A stretch of 44,936 nt of DNA, from contig JAQBOZ010000008.1 in the NCBI GenBank assembly GCA_028287785.1, positions 1 to 44,936 of the forward strand. Direction: 5' to 3'. Under the pieces are notes generated by a model. The model saw only the letters and a program-made list of their open reading frames with translations, made no database searches and was not told the origin of the DNA. The DNA is from Chlorobiota bacterium (lineage in GTDB: Bacteria; Bacteroidota; Ignavibacteria; OLB7). Both the position numbers and the translations under genes were made by a program. Shown here one piece after another: positions 1-8,345 of the stretch. The stretch's first letter is position 1. Each line of letters starts with the position of its first letter.

Positions 1-2235
1 GACATCGCCGTCGGCGTCGTAGTCGGCAGCGACGACGCAGGAGCCGCTGGTGGTTTCCTCGGGGAGCGCGCCGACGGCCTTGGTGAAGTGTCCCTTGCCG
101 TCGTTCAGATAGAGCCGGTCCTGGAGCTCGGGGGAATCGACGAAGTATTCATTGCCGCCGGAGACGACGTAGAGGTCGAGATCGCCGTCGCCATCGGCGT
201 CGAAGAAGACGGCGCCCATATCCTCGGATTCGGCATCGGCGCTGAAGGCGGCGGTATCCTTCGAATCGACAAATCGCCCGGCCTGCGTCTGGAAGAATAT
301 TCTGCCGGGAAACCCGCGCGCGTCACCGAGATAGAGATCCTCCAGCCCATCCCCGTTGACATCGCCGACGGCGGCGCCCGGCCCAAGCTGCGAGAGGCGA
401 TGCGGCAGCAGCCGCTCCTGCTTCAGATCATCGAACGTGTTTTCGCTATGCCTGTAGTCGATGATCTTCGCGATATCGGGTTCGGTGAAGACCGGCACCA
501 CGGGCTTCGGCGGGACAATTCCCTTTCTGGATGCGTTGGTCTGCTTCAGCGTGATCGTCTGGTTGGGCCTGACGTTCGTCAGGATCTGCCGCGCTCCGCC
601 GGGCCATGTCACCGTAAGCTCATCGATCACCGTATCCTGCCCGACGCCGAACACCAGCAGCGGCTCGGTGGTGGACATGTAGCCCTTCGACTGGAAGTTG
701 TCCTGCATCTGGTACTTGCCGTTCGCCTTCAGCTCAACCCTGGCCCCCACGCCGAAACGATTCAGCCCGTTGCCGTCGAACTTGATCCGGAGATAGTTGC
801 CGAGATGGTCCTCCACGGCGTGATTCCGGTAGATGAAGGAGACGGAGTCCATGTTGCTGATGATAAGATCGAGATCGCCATCCTGATCCAGATCGGCATA
901 GATGGCGCCATAGGCATAGGTCACCTGATCGACCCCCCATTCATGCGAGACCTTTGTGAAGGTGAGGTCGTGATTGTTCCTGAACGCGTAGTGGGGAAGG
1001 CGGAGCGTTCCAAGGCGTTTGGTGATCTCCAGCCGCGTGCCGACCTGATCGACGCGATAGTTCGTATCCTCGTTGCTCAGATTTCGTCGCATGCCGTTGG
1101 CGACATACATATCCTTGTAGCCGTCCAGATCGAAATCGCCAAGGAGCAGGCCCCAGCTCCAGTCCGTGGATGTGACGCCGGCGAACGGCGCGATATCGCT
1201 GAAGTAGCCGCCACGGTTCAGGTGGAGGACGTTCTGCGCCACCTGCGTCGAATCGAAGACCGGGCTGAGGCGCGATGGTGAGGTTGGAAGGGTGATCTGC
1301 CGGAGGCGATCCTCCGGGAGCATGTCATCGACGAAGATATCGGCCCAGCCATCATTGTTGTAATCGGCGATATCGCTCCCCATCGATGAGTTGCTGGTAT
1401 GCCCCATCACCTTGTTGTTCGCCAGGGTGAATGTCCCGTCCCTGTTGTTCAGATAGCAGCAGTCCGACGCGTCGAAATCGTTGCTGATAAAAATATCGGG
1501 ATAGCCATCGTTGTTAAGGTCCCCGACCACCACATTGTTGCAGTAACCGGCATCGGTGATCCCCGCCTGCTTCGTGACCTCGGTGAACTTCCCCTTTCCG
1601 TCATTCCGGAACATCTTGTCGTTATCCCCCCAGCGCGCATAGTAATCCCCCACGGCGTTGCCGGTCAGCCCCAGGTACATATCGAGATCGCCGTCGTTGT
1701 CGTAATCGAAGAACACCGCGTGGGTGCTCTGCCCACGGTAGTCCAGCCCGTACTTCTTCGCCTGATCGGTAAATGTTCCGTCGCCGTTGTTGATGTAGAG
1801 AAAGTTGGGGCCATTGATCCGGCAGACATAGATATCCAGATCGCCATCGCCGTCGATATCGACCATCGCCGCTCCGCGCTCCACGTAGCTGGAGTCCAGC
1901 ACCCCCGCCTTCTTCGAAACATCCTCGAACTGGAAATTGCCGCGGTTCAGATAGAGCCTGCTGCCGACATGCGTGCTCGGAAAAAAGATATCCGGGAGCC
2001 CGTCCCCGTTCACGTCGCCGACGGCGATGCCGTTGCCGTTGTAGGCGTTGGTGTAGGAGAGCGCGTTATAGCTCTCCGTCTCGTGCACTATGTTGGTGAA
2101 CCAGACATGAGTTGTATCCGCGGGGAGGAACTCGAACAGTGGGTGCGATGGAGGATCGGGATGCTGGGCATGGGCCGGGACGCAGATCCCGACGAGAAGA
2201 AGCAGAACATACCAACGATATGAAAATCCCGTCAT
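1..2235 (-). CDS. Secreted FG-GAP/VCBS-repeat protein with ASPIC/UnbV domain (3' end beyond window)
   Basis: This frame is open from ATG at 2235 through position 1 (745 codons) with no stop, so the C terminus lies outside the window. The N terminus is a signal peptide: a short hydrophobic segment (YVLLLLVGICVP) followed by AHA-Q, a good signal peptidase I site near residue 24. Many calcium-loop-like repeats follow, such as GDVNGDGLPDIFF, DIDGDGDLDIYV, DYDNDGDLDMYLG and DLNNDGYPDIFIS, which predict a beta-propeller. Around residues 485-565 comes an ASPIC/UnbV-like segment (NRFGVGARVELK, then DELTVTWPGG and PNQTITLKQ), after which FG-GAP repeats resume to the edge. This matches the CRTAC1-like family common in Bacteroidota and related phyla. 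It is probably exported or surface-bound, and its substrate is unknown. Long plus-strand frames opposite it are shadows. Confidence 0.9.
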   Translation of the reverse strand, partial: MTGFSYRWYVLLLLVGICVPAHAQHPDPPSHPLFEFLPADTTHVWFTNIVHETESYNALSYTNAYNGNGIAVGDVNGDGLPDIFFPSTHVGSRLYLNRGNFQFEDVSKKAGVLDSSYVERGAAMVDIDGDGDLDIYVCRINGPNFLYINNGDGTFTDQAKKYGLDYRGQSTHAVFFDYDNDGDLDMYLGLTGNAVGDYYARWGDNDKMFRNDGKGKFTEVTKQAGITDAGYCNNVVVGDLNNDGYPDIFISNDFDASDCCYLNNRDGTFTLANNKVMGHTSNSSMGSDIADYNNDGWADIFVDDMLPEDRLRQITLPTSPSRLSPVFDSTQVAQNVLHLNRGGYFSDIAPFAGVTSTDWSWGLLLGDFDLDGYKDMYVANGMRRNLSNEDTNYRVDQVGTRLEITKRLGTLRLPHYAFRNNHDLTFTKVSHEWGVDQVTYAYGAIYADLDQDGDLDLIISNMDSVSFIYRNHAVEDHLGNYLRIKFDGNGLNRFGVGARVELKANGKYQMQDNFQSKGYMSTTEPLLVFGVGQDTVIDELTVTWPGGARQILTNVRPNQTITLKQTNASRKGIVPPKPVVPVFTEPDIAKIIDYRHSENTFDDLKQERLLPHRLSQLGPGAAVGDVNGDGLEDLYLGDARGFPGRIFFQTQAGRFVDSKDTAAFSADAESEDMGAVFFDADGDGDLDLYVVSGGNEYFVDSPELQDRLYLNDGKGHFTKAVGALPEETTSGSCVVAADYDADGDV

Positions 2236-2398
2236 TGCGATAAATCGGAAAAGATGTAGAGTCGATACGGGAATGGCCGCCGGGGGATGGGCCGTGCGGG
2301 GAGTGCATGACGCTCGACGGCTCCGTATCGGCTGCCTCCGCGCGTGCGAGAGGCTCCGAAGAGTATAAACCCGGAAGATGGAGGAAAATTTCAGAAGA

Positions 2399-2437
2399 TG
2401 GGGCGTATCCATTTAAAAAAAATCGTAATACGTCCCA
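2399..2437. other. Hairpin with A/T-rich loop between moeA and the FG-GAP gene
   Basis: TGGGGCGTAT (2399-2408) pairs with ATACGTCCCA (2428-2437) over 10 bp with one G-T pair. The loop carries an eight-A run, which is a T run on the minus strand. It lies in the 323-bp gap between the moeA stop and the FG-GAP start, so it could end moeA transcription or act in the leader of the next gene. The T run is in the loop rather than after the stem, so this is not a standard intrinsic terminator. Apart from this hairpin and the repeat at 2471-2527, I see nothing in the gap. Confidence 0.35.
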
Positions 2438-2470
2438 TGTTGCGTTTTCGGGCAGAAATGGAGGATAGTC

Positions 2471-2527
2471 AGGGCGCGCGGGGCATCGCACCGCGCACCA
2501 GGGATTGCGCCCCTCCGGGGCTTGAGA
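2471..2527. repeat. Family A palindromic repeat, single copy
   Basis: This copy carries the two family A modules: a GCGCGGGGC...GCGCACC arm, then CAGGGATTGCGCCCCTCCGGGGCTTGAG (2498-2525 region). The second module is the reverse complement of the CAAGCCCCGGAGGGGCGCAAT module seen at 28263 and 31851. It sits directly downstream of moeA on the minus strand. Translations of such copies give spurious peptides resembling APGIAPLRGLK. Confidence 0.8.
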
Positions 2528-2558
2528 AGGTTGTTCCGCATCTGTCAACGGGCTGGCG

Positions 2559-3785
2559 TTACAGCAGTTCCACATCGACCATCGATCCGGCAGCGGGCGC
2601 GCCCGCTGCCTCGCTGATGATAATCAGACAGTTTGCGCGGCTCATTGAACTCATGGCCCCGCTCGACTGCGTGCCGGTAGTTGTGACGATCAGATCGCCG
2701 TGCTCATTGTCGCTCACGATGGCGCGGACGAAGTGCCGCCTGCCGTCGCCCACGGCGGGGAGGGGGGATGCCAGCCTGGCCTTCAGACGAAGGGGGGGGC
2801 CGGTTCGCCGGAGCAGGCGCGCGATGGCCGGGGCAACGAACTGGCGGAAGGTGACGAGCGTGGACACGGGGTTTCCCGGCAGGCCGAAGACAAGCGTCCT
2901 GTGCGCCGCCTCGCCGAATGTCCCAAAGAGGACAGGCTTTCCCGGCCGGATGTTGACCTTGTGGAATTGCACCTCGACGCCGAGCGCCGGGAGTATCTCC
3001 TGAACGAAATCGTAGGCCCCCGCCGAGACGCCGCCGGTGGTGATCAGGATATCGTAGCGCAATCCCTCCTCCAGTCGCTCCTCCAGCTCATCGCGATCGT
3101 CCCCGACGATTCCCAGATCGATCGGCTCCGCTCCGGCCTCCGCGCAGGCGGCGTAGAGCGCCGGGAGCGTGCTGTTGCGGACCTGGCCGGCCGCCGGCGT
3201 CCTGAACGCCTCCACGATCTCGCTGCCGGTGGAGAGTATCCCCACCTTCGGCTTTACGCGAACCGGAACGTTGACCACCCCGAGCGATGCCAGCACGCCG
3301 ATATCCCCCGGCGTGATCCGCCCCCCGGCGCCGATCGCCTCCGTTCCCGCCGCGATATCCTCTCCGATCTTCCGTATCGATTTTCCGACAGCCGCCTCCC
3401 GCCGTATCTCCACCGTCGCGTTCGTCTCCGTCGTGGCCTCGATCTCGATCACCGCGTCGGCACCCTCGGGAATCAGCCCGCCGGTCATGATCCGCGTCGC
3501 CTCTCCGGCTCCGACAATCCCCTCAAAGACCGATCCGGCCGCCGATTCCCCGATCACCTTCAATCGCGCCGGCGCGGCCTCCGTGGCTCCGGCCGTATCG
3601 GCGGCGCGGATGGCGTATCCGTCCATCGCGGAGTTCGGATGCGCGGGGATGTTCTCGGCCGCCACCACCGGACGCGCCAGCACGCGGCCCAGGGCCAGCA
3701 CCAGCGGGACGGTCTCGATGGGAAGCTCGCGATCGCAGTAATCGAGCACCGAGGCAAGGGCGTCGCTGTAGGAGATCAGTGGCAT
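2559..3785 (-). CDS. moeA: Molybdopterin molybdenumtransferase MoeA
   Basis: MoeA inserts molybdate into adenylylated molybdopterin, the last step of molybdenum cofactor synthesis in the cytoplasm. The 408-residue length is normal. Family signatures seen are NIPAHPNSAMDGYA near residue 48, the MIMTGGxIPEGADAV-like segment (RIMTGGLIPEGADAV), the MoaB/MogA-like core with STGSEIV and TTGGVSAGAYDFVQE, NIRPGKPVLFG, and FGLPGNPVSTLVTF. ATG at 3785 follows AGAAGGAAA at good spacing, 11 nt after the lptG stop, so it is probably co-transcribed with lptG. No other molybdenum cofactor gene is in the window. Confidence 0.96.
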   Translation of the reverse strand: MPLISYSDALASVLDYCDRELPIETVPLVLALGRVLARPVVAAENIPAHPNSAMDGYAIRAADTAGATEAAPARLKVIGESAAGSVFEGIVGAGEATRIMTGGLIPEGADAVIEIEATTETNATVEIRREAAVGKSIRKIGEDIAAGTEAIGAGGRITPGDIGVLASLGVVNVPVRVKPKVGILSTGSEIVEAFRTPAAGQVRNSTLPALYAACAEAGAEPIDLGIVGDDRDELEERLEEGLRYDILITTGGVSAGAYDFVQEILPALGVEVQFHKVNIRPGKPVLFGTFGEAAHRTLVFGLPGNPVSTLVTFRQFVAPAIARLLRRTGPPLRLKARLASPLPAVGDGRRHFVRAIVSDNEHGDLIVTTTGTQSSGAMSSMSRANCLIIISEAAGAPAAGSMVDVELL

Positions 3786-3796
3786 TGGGTTTCCTT

Positions 3797-4951
3797 CTAT
3801 CCTCGCTCGATGCGATAGAGATTGAACAGGCCGACGATGAAGAAGAGGATGTTCACCACCCAGGCGGTGAGCATCGGCGGGATCTGCGTGGTATAGCTGA
3901 AGGTCTTGCTGATCTCCGTCAACACCAGATAGATGGCGCTCACCAGCGCCGTGGTCGCGATCTGCACGGCCGCTCCGCCTTTCCGCTGTCCCGAGGAGAA
4001 GGGGAGGCCGAAGAAGACCACGATAAACGCCGCGAAGGGGAAGGAGTACTTGGAATAATAATCCACCATCAGCCGCGCCACATCCCTTCCACCGAGCTTC
4101 TCCTGCTCGATCCGCTCGCGCAGCTCATCCATCGAAAGCTCCGTGGTGTTCTGCTGCGACAGGTTCAGCTCCTTCGGGGTGATCGGAAGCGGGATGGAAT
4201 CCAGGAGGATTCTGGTGGTGGCGATATGCGCCTGATCGGAGAAGTTCCTGGCAACGGCATTCATCAGCACCCAGATCTTCCGCGTGGAGTCGTAGCGCAT
4301 GGAGGGGGCATCGATCCGCTCGGTGATCTTCAACGAGCGGACGGTATCGACCACCCGCGTGAACTCCGCCGGCGATGTGCGCCTGATCCGCTGGATCGGC
4401 ATCGCCGCGGATGTGTCGAACCGCTCGATGCTCACCTGGCTGGCCTCCGATTTCGCCGCGTCGAAATATTCTATCAGGAGATTTGTGGTTGGAGAGACGC
4501 GGAGATAGACGTTCCGCTGACCCCCCAGAAGGTTCTTCCCCAGATACTGCCGGTCGATGGCGAACTTCAGCTTGTTGGTCTGCGGCACCACCCAGCCGTC
4601 GAAGTAGATCATGCCGAAGGAGACGGCAAGCCCGAACATGAGGAGGGGAAGCGCAACACGGCGCATGCTCCGCCCGGCCGCCCGTATCGCCGTCAGCTCG
4701 TTCGATGTATCCAGCCGGCCGATGGTGAAGAGGCTTGCCAGCAGCATGGCGATCGGCACGATCAACTGGATGATGTCCGGCGCGAAATAGAGATAGTACT
4801 TCACGATGGTCATCGTCGCCACGTTGTGGTCGAAGAAATCATCAAGCGTCTCCATCAGGTTCACCACGATGTAGATCACCACGAACGCGAGGATCGCGAA
4901 GAGGAAGGTGAGGATGAACTGCCTGATGATATATCGATCGATTCTATCCAT
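3797..4951 (-). CDS. lptG: LptF/LptG-family lipopolysaccharide export permease
   Basis: This is an inner-membrane subunit of the Lpt ABC exporter, which extracts LPS and passes it to the periplasmic bridge. The protein has the YjgP/YjgQ layout: an N-terminal MDRIDRYIIRQFILTF segment followed by membrane helices in the first 110 residues, a periplasmic beta-rich domain (about 130-260), and C-terminal helices ending in FNLYRIERG. I chose ATG 4951 (384 aa) because it begins the conserved MDRIDRYIIRQF segment and lies 2 nt after the ftsX stop. The upstream in-frame extension to 5104 only overlaps ftsX. LptF and LptG are hard to tell apart by eye, so the G assignment is provisional. The partner subunit and LptB are not in the window. 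Confidence 0.9.
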   Translation of the reverse strand: MDRIDRYIIRQFILTFLFAILAFVVIYIVVNLMETLDDFFDHNVATMTIVKYYLYFAPDIIQLIVPIAMLLASLFTIGRLDTSNELTAIRAAGRSMRRVALPLLMFGLAVSFGMIYFDGWVVPQTNKLKFAIDRQYLGKNLLGGQRNVYLRVSPTTNLLIEYFDAAKSEASQVSIERFDTSAAMPIQRIRRTSPAEFTRVVDTVRSLKITERIDAPSMRYDSTRKIWVLMNAVARNFSDQAHIATTRILLDSIPLPITPKELNLSQQNTTELSMDELRERIEQEKLGGRDVARLMVDYYSKYSFPFAAFIVVFFGLPFSSGQRKGGAAVQIATTALVSAIYLVLTEISKTFSYTTQIPPMLTAWVVNILFFIVGLFNLYRIERG

Positions 4952-4953
4952 GC

Positions 4954-5823
4954 TCAAAGCGGATGTTTCCGGCGCAGATAATATCCCCCGGCAAGCGCCG
5001 AGCCCAGAACGCCAAGCGTCCCACCGGCGATGGGGAAGAGAAGGGGGAACCGTGCAAGATCGCTCCCCCGCATGAATCCCTCCAGTCCGGGAAAGATAAG
5101 CCACGCGCCGTACAGCGCGGCGGCGGCCACAATCCCCCCGGCCAGCCCTATCAACGTTCCCTGAATCAGAAACGGGGCTATCACCCAGCGCCGCTCGGCG
5201 CCAAGCAGTCGCATCGTGCGGATGACCGAACGACGGGATACGACGGTAAGCTGCGCCGTGATCCCCACCACCCCCACAACGCTCAGCGCCAGCGCGATGC
5301 CGGCCACCAGCGCTATCCTGAAGAAGCTCCGCGTCCGCTCGTCCACCACCCGCACAAGCTCTCCGGGAAATGCCACGTCCTCCACGTCCCGGATGTTTTT
5401 GAGCCGCGCGCGGAGATCGTTCATCCCCTTCACGGTGCGGGCGTCGTTCTGAAGCTCCAGCCGTATCGTCACCGGCAGCGGGAGGTCATCCTTGACGATC
5501 GATCCATCCCCGCTCAGCCCCTCGCCGAACAGCCGCATCGCCTCGGCACGCGAGCGGACCCGTGCCGATTCCACCGCCGGAAAGCCGGTGATCTCCGCCG
5601 CCACCGCCGCTCCCCGCGCCGAATCTATCCCGTCGTTGAGAAATACCTCCACCGTGGCCGACGCGCGCGCCGCCTCCAGATCCGCCCGGTAGGCCAGCGC
5701 CATCAGCGTAAATCCCCCGACGATCGCCAGCGCCACGCCGGTCATCAGCGCGCCGATGGCGGAGGCACCGGCAACGCGCCGGATCGAGGCGATCCCCTCC
5801 GCCAGGAGGACGCCGAACGTCAT
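4954..5823 (-). CDS. ftsX: FtsX-like cell-division permease
   Basis: FtsX works with the ATPase FtsE at the septum and activates peptidoglycan hydrolases. The 289-residue protein has one N-terminal membrane helix (about 20-45), an extracytoplasmic domain with ATVEVFLNDGIDSA and VEDVAFPGELV, and three C-terminal helices including the SVVGVVGITAQLTVVSRRSVIRTMRLLGA segment (helix plus conserved coupling motif). This is the bacterial FtsX layout. The start ATG overlaps the surE stop by 4 nt and the stop lies 2 nt before lptG, which points to translational coupling. No ftsE is adjacent, and a distant ftsE is expected. Confidence 0.9.
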   Translation of the reverse strand: MTFGVLLAEGIASIRRVAGASAIGALMTGVALAIVGGFTLMALAYRADLEAARASATVEVFLNDGIDSARGAAVAAEITGFPAVESARVRSRAEAMRLFGEGLSGDGSIVKDDLPLPVTIRLELQNDARTVKGMNDLRARLKNIRDVEDVAFPGELVRVVDERTRSFFRIALVAGIALALSVVGVVGITAQLTVVSRRSVIRTMRLLGAERRWVIAPFLIQGTLIGLAGGIVAAAALYGAWLIFPGLEGFMRGSDLARFPLLFPIAGGTLGVLGSALAGGYYLRRKHPL

Positions 5824-6677
5824 TCCGGCATCGGCCCGGCCTGCATGCTCCCGGCCGTTGAAGAAAGATCCCCGCCATCCGATTCCAGATCCCAGCCGCG
5901 CATCGCTTCAAGGGTGGGCTCATCGGTCAGCTTGTAGTGAACCGGGGTGATTGTCACATAGCCCTCGGTGATCAGCTTGTCGTCGCATCCATCCGGGCCA
6001 AGGAGCACATTGTGTCCCTTCAGCCAGTAGTAGGGGCGGCCCATCGGATCGTTCCTGACCTCGTAATGATCGTCCCAGTACGATTCCCCCTGCGGCGCCA
6101 CTCTGATGCCGCGGATCTCCGATTCCGGCAGCGCCGGCACGTTCACGTTGATCAGCACCCCGCGTGGCAATCCCCGCGCGGCGATACGCGGCACGATCCA
6201 CGCCGCCACCTTCGCGGCATAGGTGAAATCGGCGTCGTTCGAAAAATCGTCGAGGGAGATGGCGATCGATGGGATGCCGAGGAGCGTCCCCTCGGTGGCG
6301 GCGGAGACGGTGCCGGAATAGATCAGCGATACCGCCGCGTTCCGCCCGTGATTGATGCCGCTGATGACGATATCGGGAGGCTCCGGCAGGAGCTGCTTCA
6401 CCGCCAGCTTCACGGAATCCGCCGGGGTGCCGCTGACCGCCCATCCGAACGATTCACCGTTCCGCTCGAACTCCGTTGCCCGCAACGGCAGCGCCACGGT
6501 AAGCGCGTGCCCCACGGCCGACTGCTGCGTGTTCGGTGCCACCACATCCACATGGCCGATCGACCGGAGCGCGTCCGCCAGCGCCCGGATGCCGGGGGAG
6601 TCTATGCCGTCATCGTTGGAGATGAGGATGCGGAGCGGCCGGGACGGAGCTGGGGAGGGCATGCGAGTGTCGGACAT
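5820..6677 (-). CDS. surE: 5'/3'-nucleotidase SurE
   Basis: SurE is a metal-dependent phosphatase that releases phosphate from nucleoside monophosphates and short polyphosphates. The metal site SNDDGIDSPGI is at residues 20-30 (N21, D22, D23). Further signatures are VAPNTQQSAVGHALT, SGTPADSVKLAV, and ISGINHGRNAAVSLIYSGTVSAATEG, which contains the conserved Asn and the catalytic-site glycine loop. ATG 6677 gives 285 residues with about 15 extra N-terminal residues. An alternative start at 6662 would leave 280. The stop overlaps the ftsX start by 4 nt. The gene follows a 200-bp gap that contains a family A repeat. Confidence 0.95.
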   Translation of the reverse strand: MSDTRMPSPAPSRPLRILISNDDGIDSPGIRALADALRSIGHVDVVAPNTQQSAVGHALTVALPLRATEFERNGESFGWAVSGTPADSVKLAVKQLLPEPPDIVISGINHGRNAAVSLIYSGTVSAATEGTLLGIPSIAISLDDFSNDADFTYAAKVAAWIVPRIAARGLPRGVLINVNVPALPESEIRGIRVAPQGESYWDDHYEVRNDPMGRPYYWLKGHNVLLGPDGCDDKLITEGYVTITPVHYKLTDEPTLEAMRGWDLESDGGDLSSTAGSMQAGPMPE

Positions 6678-6753
6678 TGAATAATGAACATTCCGCCGGA
6701 AACCGGTGGATACATTATAACAAAGCGTCGGCGGATGTTGCCGTCGACGCTTG

Positions 6754-6808
6754 TGTGCACAGGGCGCTGCCCGGTGCACCAGGGATTGCGCCCCTCCGGG
6801 GCTTGAGA
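6754..6808. repeat. Family A palindromic repeat, single copy
   Basis: GTGCACAGGGCGCTGCCCGGTGCAC is followed by CAGGGATTGCGCCCCTCCGGGGCTTGAGA. The second half is identical over about 28 nt to the copy at 2498-2526. The repeat lies between rseP and surE, which are otherwise in one minus-strand run. Confidence 0.8.
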
Positions 6809-6880
6809 TTCAACGCAGCAGGTTGCGCTTTTCCGGCTACCCGGACTGTTCAGCAGCAGATGCCGCTGTTGGACGGTCCG

Positions 6881-8257
6881 CTAGTGCTTGAAGATATCGA
6901 GCTTCGATGAGTCGTTGATCAGCACAAACGCCATGAAGATGATGATCAGCGCCACGCCCACCTGCTGCACCGCCATGCGGATCTTGAGGGGGACTTCGCG
7001 ACGGGTGATCCCCTCGATCAGGATGAAGACCAGATGGCCGCCGTCGAGCGCCGGGATCGGGAGGATGTTCATGCAGGCGAGCGTCACCGAGAGGGCGGCG
7101 ATCAACCTGAAGAACTCCGCCAGCCCGAGCACCGCATACTCGCGGGCGACTTTCGCGATCATCATCGGCCCGCCGACCGAATCCTTCAGCTTCGCGCCGC
7201 CGGTCAGCAGTTTTCCAACCAGGCCGAACGTGCCGGCCGTGACCGCCATCGTCTCCTTCCATCCGGCCGAGAGGGCCTCCAGGACGCCGTAATCGATATG
7301 CTGCTGCGGGCCGCGATAATCGCCGTGGATCTCCACGCCCATGATTCCATCCGACCCCACCGTCACCTGCCTGGTGATCGGGCTGCCGTCGCGGTTGACC
7401 GTCACGTCGATCTTCTGTCCCTTCCTGGCGCCGACATAGCTGCGGAACTGATCCACATCGGCCAGCGGCGTGCCGTCCACGGCGACCACTTCATCCTTCG
7501 CCAGGATGCCGGCCTTCTCCGCGGGGGAGCCCGTCGCCACGCTGTTGACCGCCACGAACATCTTGTCGGGGGAGAGGGTCCACTTGGTTGGATCGGATGG
7601 GAGCTTTGCCTGCGGGATCGTGACGGTCGTCGGCGCGCCGGCGCGATCCACGGAGAATGTGAGATCCTTCCCCGCGTCGTGCTGGGCGATCTTCTGGCGG
7701 ACATCCTCGAAATAATCCACATGCTCGCCATCGACCGCAAGGATTCTATCCCCCTGGAGGAGCCCCGCCTGAGCCGCCGGGCTGGTGACGGGGATGGGGC
7801 CGACCACGGTGGTGGCAACCACATCCTTCCCCTTGGCGTAGTTCATGCCGGTGAAGACGAGAATGGCGAGGATGATATTCATGATAACGCCGGCGGAGAT
7901 CACCAGCGCCTTCTGAAACGTGTTTTTCGAGCGGAATTCCCACGGCTGTGGCTCCCGCGTCGCGTAATCGGCATCCATGCTCTCATCCACCATGCCGAGG
8001 ATCTTGACATATCCGCCAAGCGGCAGCGCCGAGATCCGGTAGTCGGTGAACTCTCCAAGCTCCAGCCCTTCCGGCAGCTTGCCGAAGGTGAAGCCGGTCT
8101 TCCTGTTCCATCCGAACAGGCGCGGACCCATCCCGACGGCGAAAACCTCGGCGCGCATGCCGGTCCAGCGGGCCGCCAGAAAGTGGCCCAGCTCATGGAC
8201 GAACACGAGAATGCCGACAACTACGATAAATGCGAGAACATACTCGAGAAAAACCAT
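6881..8257 (-). CDS. rseP: RseP-type site-2 intramembrane metalloprotease
   Basis: This M50-family zinc protease cleaves within the membrane, for example anti-sigma factors and leftover signal peptides. HELGH at residues 21-25 gives the zinc ligands and catalytic Glu inside the first helix. The C-terminal NILPIPALDGGH segment near residue 405 carries the conserved Asp. Two PDZ-like regions are recognisable by QAGLLQGDRILAVDG and EKAGILAKDEVVAVDG, as in RseP. Length is 458 aa, close to family norms. It follows dxr by 88 bp on the same strand, a common pairing in bacteria. No sigma/anti-sigma pair is present here, so its substrate cannot be named. Confidence 0.95.
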   Translation of the reverse strand: MVFLEYVLAFIVVVGILVFVHELGHFLAARWTGMRAEVFAVGMGPRLFGWNRKTGFTFGKLPEGLELGEFTDYRISALPLGGYVKILGMVDESMDADYATREPQPWEFRSKNTFQKALVISAGVIMNIILAILVFTGMNYAKGKDVVATTVVGPIPVTSPAAQAGLLQGDRILAVDGEHVDYFEDVRQKIAQHDAGKDLTFSVDRAGAPTTVTIPQAKLPSDPTKWTLSPDKMFVAVNSVATGSPAEKAGILAKDEVVAVDGTPLADVDQFRSYVGARKGQKIDVTVNRDGSPITRQVTVGSDGIMGVEIHGDYRGPQQHIDYGVLEALSAGWKETMAVTAGTFGLVGKLLTGGAKLKDSVGGPMMIAKVAREYAVLGLAEFFRLIAALSVTLACMNILPIPALDGGHLVFILIEGITRREVPLKIRMAVQQVGVALIIIFMAFVLINDSSKLDIFKH

Positions 8258-8345
8258 GGGTGTACGATCCTAAATGGGGACGCGGTTCCTGTGGCACACG
8301 CGCAAATTCTGTTCCTATACCCGAACGACCCAACCCCCTGACATA

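Noticed and set aside
88-1281. Long plus-strand open frame opposite the FG-GAP gene
   Set aside because: The minus-strand frame has a signal peptide and dozens of canonical FG-GAP motifs, while the plus frame is Val/Ile/Asp-rich mirror translation.
7034-8341. Plus-strand open frame opposite rseP
   Set aside because: Asp/His/Arg-rich antisense of a clear site-2 protease with HELGH and two PDZ domains.
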